From the NCBI GenBank assembly GCA_018296165.2, contig JACKQL020000010.1, positions 1-64,000 on the forward strand: DNA of 64,000 nt, given 5' to 3'. Below the pieces are notes generated by a model. That model had not been told where the DNA came from. It did not search any database and saw only the letters and a program-made list of their open reading frames with translations. The translations under genes were made by a program, and so were the position numbers. This stretch comes from Termitomyces sp. T153 (lineage: Eukaryota > Basidiomycota > Agaricomycetes > Agaricales > Lyophyllaceae). How positions within the stretch are numbered: position 1 is the stretch's first letter; each line of letters starts with the position of its first letter. Shown here in pieces: positions 9,817 through 21,300 of this stretch.

Positions 9817-10803
9817 TGTCAGGTTCCGCTGACGACGGTGGCTCAGTACACTGGCGAGTCCTTACTAGGCGGACGCGATGTCCTGCGTTTATAACCAGGC
9901 GCCCGGGGTTGGAGCGGAGGTGGGGAAGGCTTGCGAGGGGCCCCTATGGATAGCGGCCCGAGTAGGTCCGGAGTGATTCAGAGGGGTCTAAGACCGGAGG
10001 TACTGGTCGTTGACCCGGGGTGGGTGTCGGAGCTCGTTAGCGGACGCACGAGGGGATTGCGGGGTAGGCGGAGGCTTCTCGGCTATCGGGGGGGCGGGGT
10101 CGGTTGGATAGGGGGTTACCGGGGCTTGATGGGTTCCGGGGTGAGCGGGTAGTGAGGCCCGGGGTTGTCGTTAGGAATGTTCAGGTCGTGGCGCGTGCGC
10201 GGAGTTCGTACTGATGTAGGGAGCAAGGGAACCTCAGGGGAACAAAGGAAATATGTACAGTCGAGACGAGACGGAGACGAGACGAGACTGAGAAAAGATA
10301 GATTCGAAACCTAGGAACAGAAATACAAACGAGACGAGAGACGAAACATAGGAAACCGGTAAAATGTAATATCAAGACTAGGGTCCGAGGAGTCATTCTA
10401 TGACTTATATACCAACTACTGGGTGCCTCCAAGGGCGGCGGATGTGATGGCGGGGGTCGACGGGGCTGTGCTGAGTCGACGGGTGTCGGGTACAACCCAA
10501 GTTCGGGCCGCGGCGGTATTCTGATGGGATCAGTTGGGGGCGCGGCCGCTCCGGGGCGTCGTGGCACTCCGGGATGGGTCGGGTGAACTAGGGTAGGGGG
10601 TCGGGGACGTATGACGTGGCCAGGAACGGTGGGGAAGGTTTCAAGGGGGTGTTGATGGCTACGGATAGGGAGTTGCCGTCGGGGTTTGCCGGAGAAGCGT
10701 CGGAGTTGCCCAGTGTGGGCGTCGAAAGTGTGGGCGGGGTTCCGGGGAGTTATCGGGAGGGGTTGGGGGCCGTGTCTAGGGATCTAGGGAGCGGGTCGTG
10801 ACA
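9817..10803 (-). repeat. 5' LTR of element A1
   Basis: 987 bp, with TGTCA...TGACA termini forming a perfect 5-bp inverted repeat. It is followed on its internal side by the PBS and the gag start. Its length is identical to both LTRs of copy A2. Confidence 0.95.
10367..10411 (-). promoter_or_regulatory. LTR promoter: TATA box and predicted transcript start
   Basis: On the minus strand TATATAAG (10404-10411) lies about 30 nt upstream of AGTCTTGATATTA (10367-10379), the sequence complementary to the PBS. The TATA-to-start spacing is right for initiation there, which would place the self-primer at the RNA 5' end. A TCTCG-rich pyrimidine tract follows downstream. Confidence 0.7.
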
Positions 10804-11196
10804 AAACCCCGCGCACGTGCCATGACCCGAACATTCTTAACAACAACTCCGAACCTCGTTACCCGCTCGACCCCGGAACTCATCAAGCCCCGGTGATCCC
10901 CTGTCCAGCTCCGACCCCGCCCCCATCACCTGAGAAGCCTCCGCCTACCCCGCAATCTATTTGTGCGCCCACTAACTAGCCCTGATACTCACCCTGGGTC
11001 AATGACCAGTACCTTTGGTCTTAGACTCCTCCAGACCACTCAGGACTTGCTCGGGCCGCTCTCCCTAGAGACCTCCTCGCAAGCTTTCCCCACCTCCGCT
11101 CCAACTCTGGATGCCTGGTTATAAGCGCAGGACATCGCGTCCGCCTAGTAAGGACTTGCCAGTGTACTGAGCCCCCGTCGTCAGCAGAACCTGACA
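10804..11196 (+). repeat. Right portion of an older family-A LTR, split by A1
   Basis: This aligns with the last ~390 bp of the family-A LTR in plus orientation (as at 43367-43753), ending CCTGACA at 11190-11196. It begins abruptly at the right edge of A1, so A1 inserted into it; the left part should lie beyond the window. Many CG positions have become TG or CA, so it is older than A1. Directly after it comes family-B integrase sequence, which suggests a solo LTR or remnant. Confidence 0.8.
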
Positions 11197-12059
11197 CAGA
11201 CAGAGCATGTAAACCAGGAGTTGGAGCAGTATCTCCACCTCTTCTGCAATGAGCACCAAGATGACTGGGACAAACTCCTCCCTGATGCCAAATTCCAGTA
11301 TAACAGCCATGTTCACACATCCACTCAATTTTCCCCATTCTTCCTTGATACTGGACAGCACCCACACATGGGTTTTGAACCCTGGGCCTGACCCTCAGAG
11401 AATGAGGCAGTAAACAAATTTGTGGACTGGATGAAGAGGTCACAAGAAGAGGCCCAGGCTGCACTAGCAAAGGCAAAAGATGACATGGCACAATACTATG
11501 ACTGCAGGAGGACTCCAGAGTGCAGATATCAGCCCAGGAATCGAGTCTACCTGGATGCCTCTGACATTACAACCACCTGTCCCTCAAAGAAGCTGTCACA
11601 CTGCCAGTTAGGGCCATTCACAGTGGAATGACAGGTAAGACCCTTGGCCTATTGACTCCGACTCCCTGCAGGGATGTGCCAGCTTCATCTGGTGTTCAAT
11701 GTGGTCAAACTTACTCCAGCTCCTAAAGATCCTATCCTAGGGCAACATCTGACACCTCTGCCACCCCTGGTGGTGGTCAACAACAATGAAGTGTATGAAG
11801 TGAAAGAAATCCTGGACAGCCATTTATTCTGGAGACAACTACAATACAAGGTGAAGTAGAAAGGCTATGGAATCAAGGATATTTCCTGAGAGCCATGGGA
11901 GAATGTACATACCCCCAAACTTGTGAAGGAGTTCCACTGGAGACATCTAGACACACCATGCACTATACAAGGAATCTACCCTATCTTGCTAGTGGACCAA
12001 GCAATCAAGGACTTCTTCTACCCCACATGTCAAGATGCCACATGCTAGAGGGGGGGTGA
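11197..12059 (+). pseudogene. Family-B Ty3/gypsy relic: integrase end, chromodomain, PPT
   Basis: Broken frames encode the end of an integrase core (after the catalytic Glu; similar to ELEQYLHLFCNEHQDDWDKLL in the second copy near 15900), the GPF/Y-like region and a chromodomain (EVKEILDSHLFWRQLQYKVK, then an in-frame stop). It ends in the purine tract GAGGGGGGGTGA at 12048-12059, beside an LTR. It closely resembles 15880-16460. Stops and near-absence of CpG show it is dead. Confidence 0.8.
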
Positions 12060-12429
12060 TGTTAGGGGACTTCCATTTCCAACCTCTGTGACTGGTTCCA
12101 GCACCTCTACAGCTTGTTCAATGTCTCTAGGGCTCTTTCCAGAACCCCAGAGATCTCTAGAGAACTCCAGAGTTCTCCACATTACCTCAGCAACCATTGC
12201 CCTAGGGTTAGGAGTAGCTCCAGTCACCTGTATAGTAGTTCCCATGCCTCTGCTGCCCACTGATGTGCTGTGTCAAGCAGTGGGGATCCTTAGACTTGTT
12301 CTCTTTGGATTCCCCTCTGCTAGGTGATTAGTTACCGATTTGTATCATTGTCTACTCTGCTAATATACTTTGGATTCTCCTCTGCTAGCTGTATGACTCT
12401 GATTCATTGCTCCAGAGGTTGCCCTTACA
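12060..12429 (+). repeat. LTR of family B
   Basis: About 370 bp starting TGTTA directly after the PPT; the end near CCCTTACA (12423-12429) is less certain. Part of it (12290-12425) recurs at about 50350-50437, which supports it as a repeat unit distinct from the family-A LTR. Confidence 0.6.
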
Positions 12430-15400
12430 TTAAAGGTCTGTTGGCATGGCCCCACTTGGGCATGTCAAATGCTCTGACAGTATGTGATGGCTTCTGGCCC
12501 ATCTGCCAACTCCCTATGTCTTGATGTGGAAATTGAGATGATGGACATTCAGCAAACCTGCAGAGTCATGGCTCTATTGGATAGTGGAGCAACAGGACTG
12601 TTCCTGGATTCAGAGTTTGTCAAATGCCATAGCCTGACCACACAGCCCCTCCCCAAGCCCATTCCTGTTTACAACATTGATAGAACACCTAACAAAGCAG
12701 GTGCCATCAACTCCATGGTTGACCTGGTCCTCCATTATTGGAACCACATGGAGCATGCCATGTTTGCCATCACCAGCTTGGGTAGACAGGACATAATCCT
12801 TAGTTTCACATGGCTCCATGAGCACAACCCTGAAGTCAATTGGACCAAGAGAGAGATAACCATGAGCAGGCAGGTGCCCCCAGAAGTGCTCCACCTGCAC
12901 CATGGAGGACAGGGCAGAGTGCTGGGCCCAAGTTTGAGAGCATGCAGCCATCTATGCATGTTGTGCCAGCCCTCTCCCCTTTGCAGATCTAGACCTCCTG
13001 TATCTCTTGCCTCTGGTGTTCCATCATAGAGAGGCCCTCTACAAGGACAACCAGAGCAATGGCAGAGCCCTGAAGGAGGAGTGCAGAGGGGAGTTTGGTG
13101 GCATATGTGAGCTGGAGTTCCTGGACAAAGCAGTAGAAGTGGGAGACCAAATCTATGCTACTGCCATATGCCCACCACCCTCTATCACAGAGATCCAGGC
13201 TAGCCAAACCATGTCCCAGCAGCTGGCCCAGGTGTTTGCTGCTAATGCCACACCCCAAGAGTTCCAGGATGTGGTACCTCCCTAACTTCATGCATTTGAG
13301 GATGTGTTCTCCAAAGCCTTGTTTGACTCACTTCCAGAGCACAAGAGGTGGGACCATGCCATTGAACTGCTGCCAGATTCCACACTCTCCAGCTGTAAGG
13401 TTTACCTGCTTGCACCCAGGGAGCAGGACAAGCTTGATGCATTCCTGCAAGAAAACCTGGACTCCAGTCATATCTGCCCATTCAAGTCTCCAATGGCTTC
13501 TCCAGTCTTCTTTATCAAGAAGAAGGATGGCTCACTCTGACTGGTCCAGGACTACTGGGTTCTCAATGCCATGACAGTAAAGAACCATTACTCCCTCCTC
13601 CTCATCTCCAAGCTCATTAACAACCTCCAGAGTGCATGATACTTCACTAAATTGGATGTCTAGTGGGGTTACAACAATGTATGCATCCAGGAAGGAGATG
13701 AGTGGAAGGCTGCCTTCCAGACCAATCAGGGATTGTTTGAGCTGCTCATTATGTTCTTCAGGCTCATCAATAGCCCCACCACCTTCCAGAACATGATGAA
13801 CAACATCTTCTGGGACCTCATAGCAGAGGGCATAGTGTGCATGTACTTTGATGATATCCTCATCTATACCAAAATGCTGGAGAAACACTGTTGGATCACT
13901 CACCTTATCCTGGAATGCCTCTGCCAGCACCAGCTCTATCTTAAGCTAGAGAAGTGTGAGTTTGAACAGACCCAGATTGAGTACCTCAGCCTGATCATCT
14001 TTCATGGAGCCATGGAGATGGACCCAGTGAAGGTAGCAGGGGTGGCTGAATGGCTGAAGCCCAAGAATAAGAAGGAGGTGCAGGCATTCCTTGGTTTTGC
14101 AAACTTCTACCAAAGATTAATCCAGGACTTCTTGCACCATGCTTGTCTGCTATTTGACCTTACTGGAAAGGATGTTATATGGAGTTGGGGACCTCCAGAG
14201 CAGATGGCCTTTGACACCCTTAAGTCTGCTGTGACCTCTAGACCTGTCCTCCTCTTCCCAGACAACAACTCTCCCTTCCAGGTGGAAGCCAATAGCTCTG
14301 ACTTGACCACTGGGGCTGTGCTCTTGCAGCAATCTCCAGAGGATGGGAAGTGGCATCTGGTGGCCTTTTACTCCAAGAGCCTGAATGCAGTAGAGTGGAA
14401 CTACAAGATCCACAACAAGGAGATGCTGGCCATCATCCAGTCATTTGAGGAGTGGCAGCACTTCCTGGAAGGCATGCAGCACAAGTTTGAGGTCTGGACA
14501 GATCACAAGAACCTCAACTACTTCCAGACAAGAAGCTCAATCACTGACAGGCCCAGTGGTCCCTCTACCTCACCAACTTTGATTTCTCCTTGTACCACAA
14601 GCCTGGCTGGAGCATGGGGAAACTGGATGCCCTGTCTCAGAGGGCAGACCATAGAATGGGGGAAGGGGATAACAGTAACATCATGCTCCTCCACCCCAAA
14701 TTGTTCACAATCTAAGCCATGAAGGGCCTAGTTGTCAATGGAGCAGAGGTGGACATTCTCTGGGACATCCAACAGGGTAATAGGAATGGTCAACAGGAGG
14801 AGCTGGTGGTGCAGGCTGCTTGGATGCTGAAGTCGGAGCATGCTACTGGTGTTAAGGTGGTCCACACTGATGAATGGGCCCTCCAAGATGAAATCCTGAC
14901 CTTCTGAGACTGTATCTACATCCCCAACATCCCAGAGCTCCGTCAGAGGATTATGGAGCAACACCATGACTCCCACATTGCAGGGCACCCTAGGCAGTGG
15001 AAGACACTGGAGTTAGTATCACGGAACTACTGGTGGCCCCAGATGTTCACCATGGCATGGGGGAGGAGGATGACAGTAACATTGTGCTCCTCTGCCCCAA
15101 ACTGTTTGTAATCTGAGCCATGGAGGGTCTAGCTGTTGAAGGAGCAGAAGTGGACATCCTCCAGGACATATGGCAGGGTAATTGAGATGGTCAGCAGGAG
15201 GAGCTTGTGGCACAAGCAGCCCAGACACTGAAGTTGGGGCATACCACTGGTGCCAAGGCAGTGTGCACAGGATGAATAGGCCCTCCAAGATAGAATCCTG
15301 ACCTTTCAAGACCATATCTATGTCCCCAACATTCCAGAGCTCTGTTGGAGGATTGTGGAGCAACACTATGACTCCTGCATCACAGGGCACCCCAGATGGT

Positions 15401-16460
15401 GGAAGACACTGGAGCTAGTATTACAGAACTACTGGTGGCCCCAGATGTCCTGGTATATTGGATCCTACACTAGTACATGTGATCTCTGCCTCCAGACTAA
15501 GCCCTAACATCAACTCCCCTGCAGACAGTTACACCCACTACCTGTGCCTGCAGAACAATGGAGCATGGCTTCTATGGACTTCATTGTAGAGCTCTCCAAC
15601 ACCCATGGTTATGATGTGATCATGGTGGTGGTAGACCTGTACAGCAAGCAAGTGCACTTCACTCTGACCCACACCACATGCTCCACCATGGGTGCCACAA
15701 ACCTGTACTGGAGGAACATCTGGAAGCTCTATGGCCTCTCCAATGCCTACATCTTCTCCAATGCCTATGTCTCCAATTGGGGACCACAATTTGTAGTGGA
15801 GTTCACCAGGGAGCTCTACCAACTACTCAGAGTAAAGCTCCACACCTCCACTACCTACCACCTGCAGTCCAACAGCCAGATGGAATGTATGAACCAAGAG
15901 TTAGAGCAGTACCTCCACCTCTTTTGCAATGAGCATCAGGATGACTGGGACAAACTCCTCCCTGACACTGAGTTCCAATACAACAACCATATTCATGCAT
16001 CCACCGAGTTCTCCCCATTCTTCCTCAACATGGGACAGCATCTGCACATGGGTTTCAAACCCCAGGCCCAACTCTCAAAGAATGAGGCAGTAAACAAATT
16101 TGTGGACTATATGAAGAGGTCACAGGAGGAGGCCCAAGCAGTGCTGGCAAAGGCAAAGGACAACATGGCACAATACTATGACTGTGGGAGGACCCCAGAG
16201 CACAAATATCAGCCCAGAGATAGAGTCTACCTTGATGCCTCTGACATTACAACTACCTGGCCCTCAAAAAAGCTGTTGCACCACTAGTTGGGACCTTTCA
16301 CAGTGGAATGACAGGTAGGATCCTTGGCCTATTGACTCCGGCTCCCTGTGGGGATGCACCAGCTTCACCCAGTGTTCAATGTGGTCAAACTAACTCCAGC
16401 CCCTAAGGACCCTATTCCGGGGTGCCATCCACCACCTCCACCCCCCGTGGTGGTCAAAGA
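12430..16460 (+). pseudogene. Degenerate family-B pol: protease, RT, RNase H, integrase
   Basis: Only pol is recognisable, in plus orientation. A retropepsin (LDSGATGLFLDSEFV) appears at 12484-12900, an RT with YFDD and [14 protein letters not shown] at about 13300-14120, RNase H (ALNAVEWNYKIHNKEMLAII-like) to about 14560, an HHCC integrase zinc domain at about 14930-15510, and an integrase core at 15544-16287. Frames are broken by stops and frameshifts throughout and CpG is nearly absent. No gag lies between the LTR and the protease. The sequence stops at about 16460 where single-copy DNA begins. Confidence 0.85.
14651..15460 (+). repeat. ~400-bp tandem duplication inside the family-B pol relic
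   Basis: 14651-15050 and 15051-15460 are two diverged copies of the RNase H/integrase linker plus the HHCC zinc domain. Each contains GAGCAACAC(C/T)ATGACTCC and AACTACTGGTGGCCCCAGATG. The differences are scattered, so the duplication is old. Confidence 0.75.
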
Positions 16461-16952
16461 CTTTCTATCACCAAATAATGGATAGATTTGTCCCTCAGCA
16501 AATAAATAGTTGTTCAGTGTCAAAGGTCTTATTGTGACACATTGAATATTATTTTCACGACATAGACTATCTGGAGGAACCGCTAGAAGTTTGAGACGTT
16601 GATGAAGTCTCTGCAATACTCATGTTTCCCCGGTATCCATAGTAGAACGAATGCGAGGTATTTCCTTCACTGACACAACCCATAATTGGAGGCTTTCATT
16701 ATGCAGAAAGCCTCTTGGCCTCGCACTTGAACAAAATTAACGAAGATACTCGGAAAATTCTCACTCCAAACATACAACTCACATTCGCACTAGCCCAGAG
16801 TTATATCGAAGGCGAAAACTTCAATCTACAGGCAAGGTCGGTTCACTCCTTACACTGCGAATATCATTAGGAATTCAGATAAACAACATCACATACATAT
16901 ACATGTCGTCGACTCCTAGATACAGCATAGGAGTCAAACTAAGCCTCCATTG
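16461..16952. other. Intergenic spacer at the retroelement/gene-island border
   Basis: Single-copy-looking sequence between the end of the family-B relic and the 3' end of the ZNF511-like gene. CpG is back to normal. I see no gene or RNA in it; it probably holds the 3' UTR of the minus-strand neighbour. Confidence 0.5.
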
Positions 16953-18099
16953 TCAAAGAGTGGCCCCTCTGATTCCACCCCTTCCTCTTGAACGATGAAT
17001 GCTTCCAGCACGTCCCCTCCCAAAGCGTTCCGGAAAGGTTTGTGTAAGTGGGGCAACTGGAGTATCAATATCCATTGTTGTCGAAGCGTGAGGAGTCCCT
17101 CCACGCCCTCTACCTCTTCCACCTCTCCCTCTTCCTCGGTAGCCACTGTTATGGTTGTTGCCAGATCCTCCAAGACCGCCTCGTTCAGAGTTTGGGAGGA
17201 ATCCTCCCTTGCCACCTCGTCCAAATCGGATGGATGGAGGTATCAGTGAGAGGGATCCCATGTTATCTATGAGTCCATCAAGGACTTCATCTGTCTTTGT
17301 GTGTTCTGTTGTCCTTGTGTCCTTGCCAGCGTGTATGTCGTGTCCTAAATGTAAGTTAGTATCGGTGTCCCCAGTATCGTCGACGATGTTGGCGCCGATA
17401 TCGTCCTTGTCAATGTCTTCATCTCCGGATTCCTCATTACCCGTCTTTTCTTCTCTCGATTTCCATTCTCCACGAATCATACTCGCTCCCTCACCCCATT
17501 TCCTCAGAAGGCCACCTATGCCCTTGTTTGTAACTGCAAAAAAGTACTCTTTGGGGTATCCGTGGGCCTGAATTAGATGAAGACGCCGCGTTTTCGGTGT
17601 AGAGAAAAGTCTGGCACAAGACGCAAGGTGGCATCCAAACTAGTATATAAATCGTTCAGCATCATGAGATCACAGAAATCAAAGGTCTACACACAATCTT
17701 CTCTCCCCTCTCTTTCCGAACAGCAGCTAAAGGATCATGGCACTCGGTCTGATGCTGGACGAAGCAGAATGCTGAAGTCAGGAGCGATACAGGACGACTT
17801 GTGTGAGGGCTCACCAGCTCCAACAACCGTACTTCGGGGAACACGGCTCCACAACCGTGTTGTTCACAGACATGGGCATGGTATGTAGCGTAGTGAGCTT
17901 CAAGTTCGCGAGAATTGGCTAAGGGAGTTGGCTTGTGGTTGCATGTTGGGGGGAGAGTACAAAGAAGTGGATGGTTGCCACCCTCTGATTCAGCCTGTCC
18001 TGAGATTGTTCGAGAGGATTTAGTTGGATGTTGGGTCTCTGTCGAGGAGGAAGAATCGTGAGACAATGAGGTGCGATGACGTTTAGAGCTCGATGACAT
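16953..18099 (-). CDS. ZNF511-like C2H2 zinc-finger protein with RGG tail
   Basis: Three exons: 17815-18099, 17695-17754 and 16953-17639, joined by 60- and 55-nt GT...AG introns in frame, giving about 343 aa. The start is the ATG at 18099 (MSSSSKRHRTS). Three C2H2-type fingers follow: CTLPPTCNH with H-x4-H, CEQHGCGAVF ending HQTECH, and CHLASCARLF ending HLIQAH. The last finger is followed by GYPKEYFFAVTNKG, which resembles the region after the final finger of ZNF511. The C-terminal half is acidic and then rich in RGRG/GGRGR repeats, suggesting RNA binding or nuclear targeting. Assignment rests on remembered family features; the precise function is unknown. Confidence 0.75.
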
Positions 18100-18338
18100 G
18101 GTGGAATGTCCAGTCAACGCTTAAAAGATTCTGTCCCAAACCCATCACAATGAACAAACGCTAAGCGTGAACGCTGGAAGGTTGTTGACATTTGTCAATA
18201 TTCCTTAACATTTATATTTGGCACCGCCCAAGTTCGAATCCGTACAGATACTCGCAAACTCAAGAGGTATTAAAGTACACAACAAAAGAAGTCGAGGGCG
18301 CATGTTACTATAAGTCCAAGGCGATATCATCACATACA

Positions 18339-21300
18339 TTAAAGGGTCATGGTTGGGTTGATGGGTCTGGCATTATACCCCGTGGGACCTCTGGATCGCA
18401 CTGCTTCTGATGAGGTAGGTAAGGAGAGGTAGGAAGTGGGATATTGAGATGCAGGATACTGGGAGGGAGAATACTGGGAGGGAGAATACTGGGATGAAAG
18501 ATGCTGCGATAGAGGATATTGCGAGGGAGGATATTGCGAGGGATGGAAGTAAGCTTCTTTCCGATCTTGCATCGCCAAAGGTCCGGGTCCGGTAAGAGGA
18601 ATGGTTGGTATTAGCTCTACCACGCATTGAGCAACTGCTTTCGATCGTGATGCTCCGGCAGGAGAAGTCTCCGCATTCATGACGGCGTGCACTTGAGCTT
18701 CCTGGATAATGTGATCGCCAGCCGGCGTCGCCATGACACTGCTGCTTACACCTCGACCGTCCCAAATGCACCGCACGTCATTACCAGGTATAATCTGGAC
18801 CAAGCGACCAGTCGTCAGGTCGCGGATTTCGATGAATCGTGTGTCGAATATCATAAAGTAGGGAGCATGGAGAGCGACGCGCTCAGCAGTACCCTCCCAT
18901 TCGACGGTGCCATTTTGTCGACTAGGCTCTCCATGCTTATCGACGTAGAGACCGAATTCTGAAATGCACGTCAAGTCAATTTTATCATGATAGTTGCTTA
19001 GCTCACCATCATAGCACAGAAGGAATTCATTTTCATTCGACCTGAACATACCCATTGGTCGCGCTCCTTCGCAACGCTTGGCCAGGGGTATTCTAGTATC
19101 ATCAAAGGCAGGAACTGTTGTACTGGAAAAGCTACAAAGCAGTTGTGATATGGTTAGAACAGCTTGTTAAGGGAAAATCAGTCAGTGTTGACATACTCAT
19201 GGAGATCCATAATCTCAAAGCCTTTTGCACAAAGAACCACAATGCGCGCTTTGAGGAAGACGAGGTCAAATGCCTCCGAGGGCAAGAAAAAGTCCCTATA
19301 GACCCGGAACCATTCAGACTTTGCCGAACGGAAACCCAGGCGAGAGCCAAAACCAACAGGAGCCTTGACTTTTTCGTTGATCTTATCCCCAACAGGCTCG
19401 AGGACGCGGAAAATACTTTCCAGCTGACAAATACGGTGTAAGTGTGATGACTCAGAAAGGGCCCGGGATAGAGCGTACTCCTTTTTTCTTCATGTAAATG
19501 ACAAGCGTGCGGCCATGGAGCGTGCCAACACTGAAAAAATGTACGTCCTTATTACCGTTAAGTTTTTGAGGCACATGAGCATTTTGATTGTGTGGACTTT
19601 GCGGTTGGGTTGGAACCAGAGCTTCGATGTGGTACGCAAAAAGCGACTATGCCAACTAACTCAGTGTACTGTAAGAAGAGACTAAAAATAATATATCTTA
19701 CTTTATCCGCGAGAACTATGAAAATACCGAATTCTTCCAACATGGCACATTGCGTCACCATTTTAAGATGGAGGACGCGTCGCATGGCTGTGGTCAGATC
19801 AGATTGATATGATGTCTTTCTAGCTAAATCGTGATACTTACATTTGGGATCATGCTGATATCCAATCCAGACACCTTCAGCGCATCCAATTGCCACAAGA
19901 GGGCGACCATTGGGTGTCGCTATTCGAGGATCAGTATCAACACAGATGATGGGGTAAATCAGCCTCACTGAAAGGCACTGAGCAAGTAACTTTTCCCGTA
20001 AACGTATTGTCTTGATTCCACCCAGGCGACGTTGTATTGATCATCATTGAGGGTATAAGGAAAGTGTCAGCACTGAGCGTTTGAGGCTCAAATGCCTTGT
20101 TCGACTCCTGGACGACCTTCCTAAGGACGAGAGCTTCCTCAAGCTTCTGTTTCCAGTCCAAACGAGCTTGTGCAGATTCGGCATAAAGGATGTACGTGCC
20201 ACCCGTGCGTCCGTTATGATGAAGGGTCAGGGGATACACATTCCGCGAGTCGCTTGAACTGTCAGGAGATACTCCAGGTCCATTTGGGTTATCGGCATGA
20301 CCGCCGGCGCCGGCGCCTCCCCCCCCGCTTCCTCCTCCTCGCAGACCACGGAGGATACCTGTGCTTCTCTGCGTCGGCGCCTCTGTGAAGTTGACAAGGG
20401 TTAGTAGGTCCAGAGGTACGGGCTAACGAAGGTCAGATATGTCCCCACTTGGAAACAAGTTCCGGAGCTCACTCTTCGGTTGACTTGATATTTCACGATC
20501 CCATCTCTTTCTTTTGGTTTGGTCATGACCACTTCAGCCCTCCTTAGTAAAATCAAAGCTTAGAAAGATGTTAGACTCACTGTAATTATCGAAAAGAAGG
20601 ACAAATAGTTCACTCCATCCATTCCATTCAAGGCCGCTCTCAGGTTGGCGAAGAAGCTTGCCTGAATGGATCAAAGACCTATCGAGGCTCAAAAGATCCA
20701 TATCCTGGAGTAAATCGTGAGGCAATGATAGCATGACAACGAGGATACTCTACATACAACATTTTCACCTGATTTGAAAAGAAGATTCGAGTTGTACCGC
20801 CACACTTCAACCTTCTGCTTTGCAGCTGCAACACCGGGCTCGGTCTCTTTACCGAGCGACTTGATTAAGTCGATAGTTTCAGGAATTTGCTCAATGTCGC
20901 TGCTATCAGCTGGTGTTTGCTCAAGTATTCCTTTGAGTAGGAGCTCGTAGCGGAGGAGACGAGGAATAGGGCGATTGATGAAATTTTTCATGTCCAGGCG
21001 ATGTGCATCAGGATGACGGACACATGACTATGACGCAGCAGTCAATGAAAGCGACAAATCGCTTGTTATATATAGCTCATACCTCCACGAAGGCTTTGAA
21101 CGCGGGATTGTTCGCCATCTCGTCATCAATCCTGTACGCCGCAATAGGATAGTTCGGGATATAGTCCTGGTAGGCCTCCCTAAATTGCAAGGCTGCATGT
21201 GTCAGTGGCTCGATGATACTTCCAATGATGGGATGTTGTTCGCGCTGAATCCTATGGAATTCCTTAACCAGTTGACTGTGATGGTCAAAAAGTTCCCTAA

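Larger units (their letters stand above)
1..10803 (-). mobile_element. Intact Ty3/gypsy chromovirus, copy A1
   Basis: A complete LTR retrotransposon in minus orientation: 5' LTR at 9817-10803, PBS, gag, pol, an antisense accessory gene, PPT, and 3' LTR at 1-982. The LTRs carry TGTCA/TGACA ends. By eye they differ at only two positions (126 against 9947, 934 against 10755), so insertion was recent. Both gag and pol are uninterrupted and all catalytic motifs I looked for are present, so the copy may be competent. The window starts 5 bp inside the left LTR, so the left target-site duplication cannot be read; the right flank begins AAACC at 10804. The element is GC- and CpG-rich, unlike the decayed relics around it. 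Family placement (Metaviridae, chromovirus) rests on the RT-RH-IN order and the C-terminal chromodomain of Pol. Confidence 0.95.
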
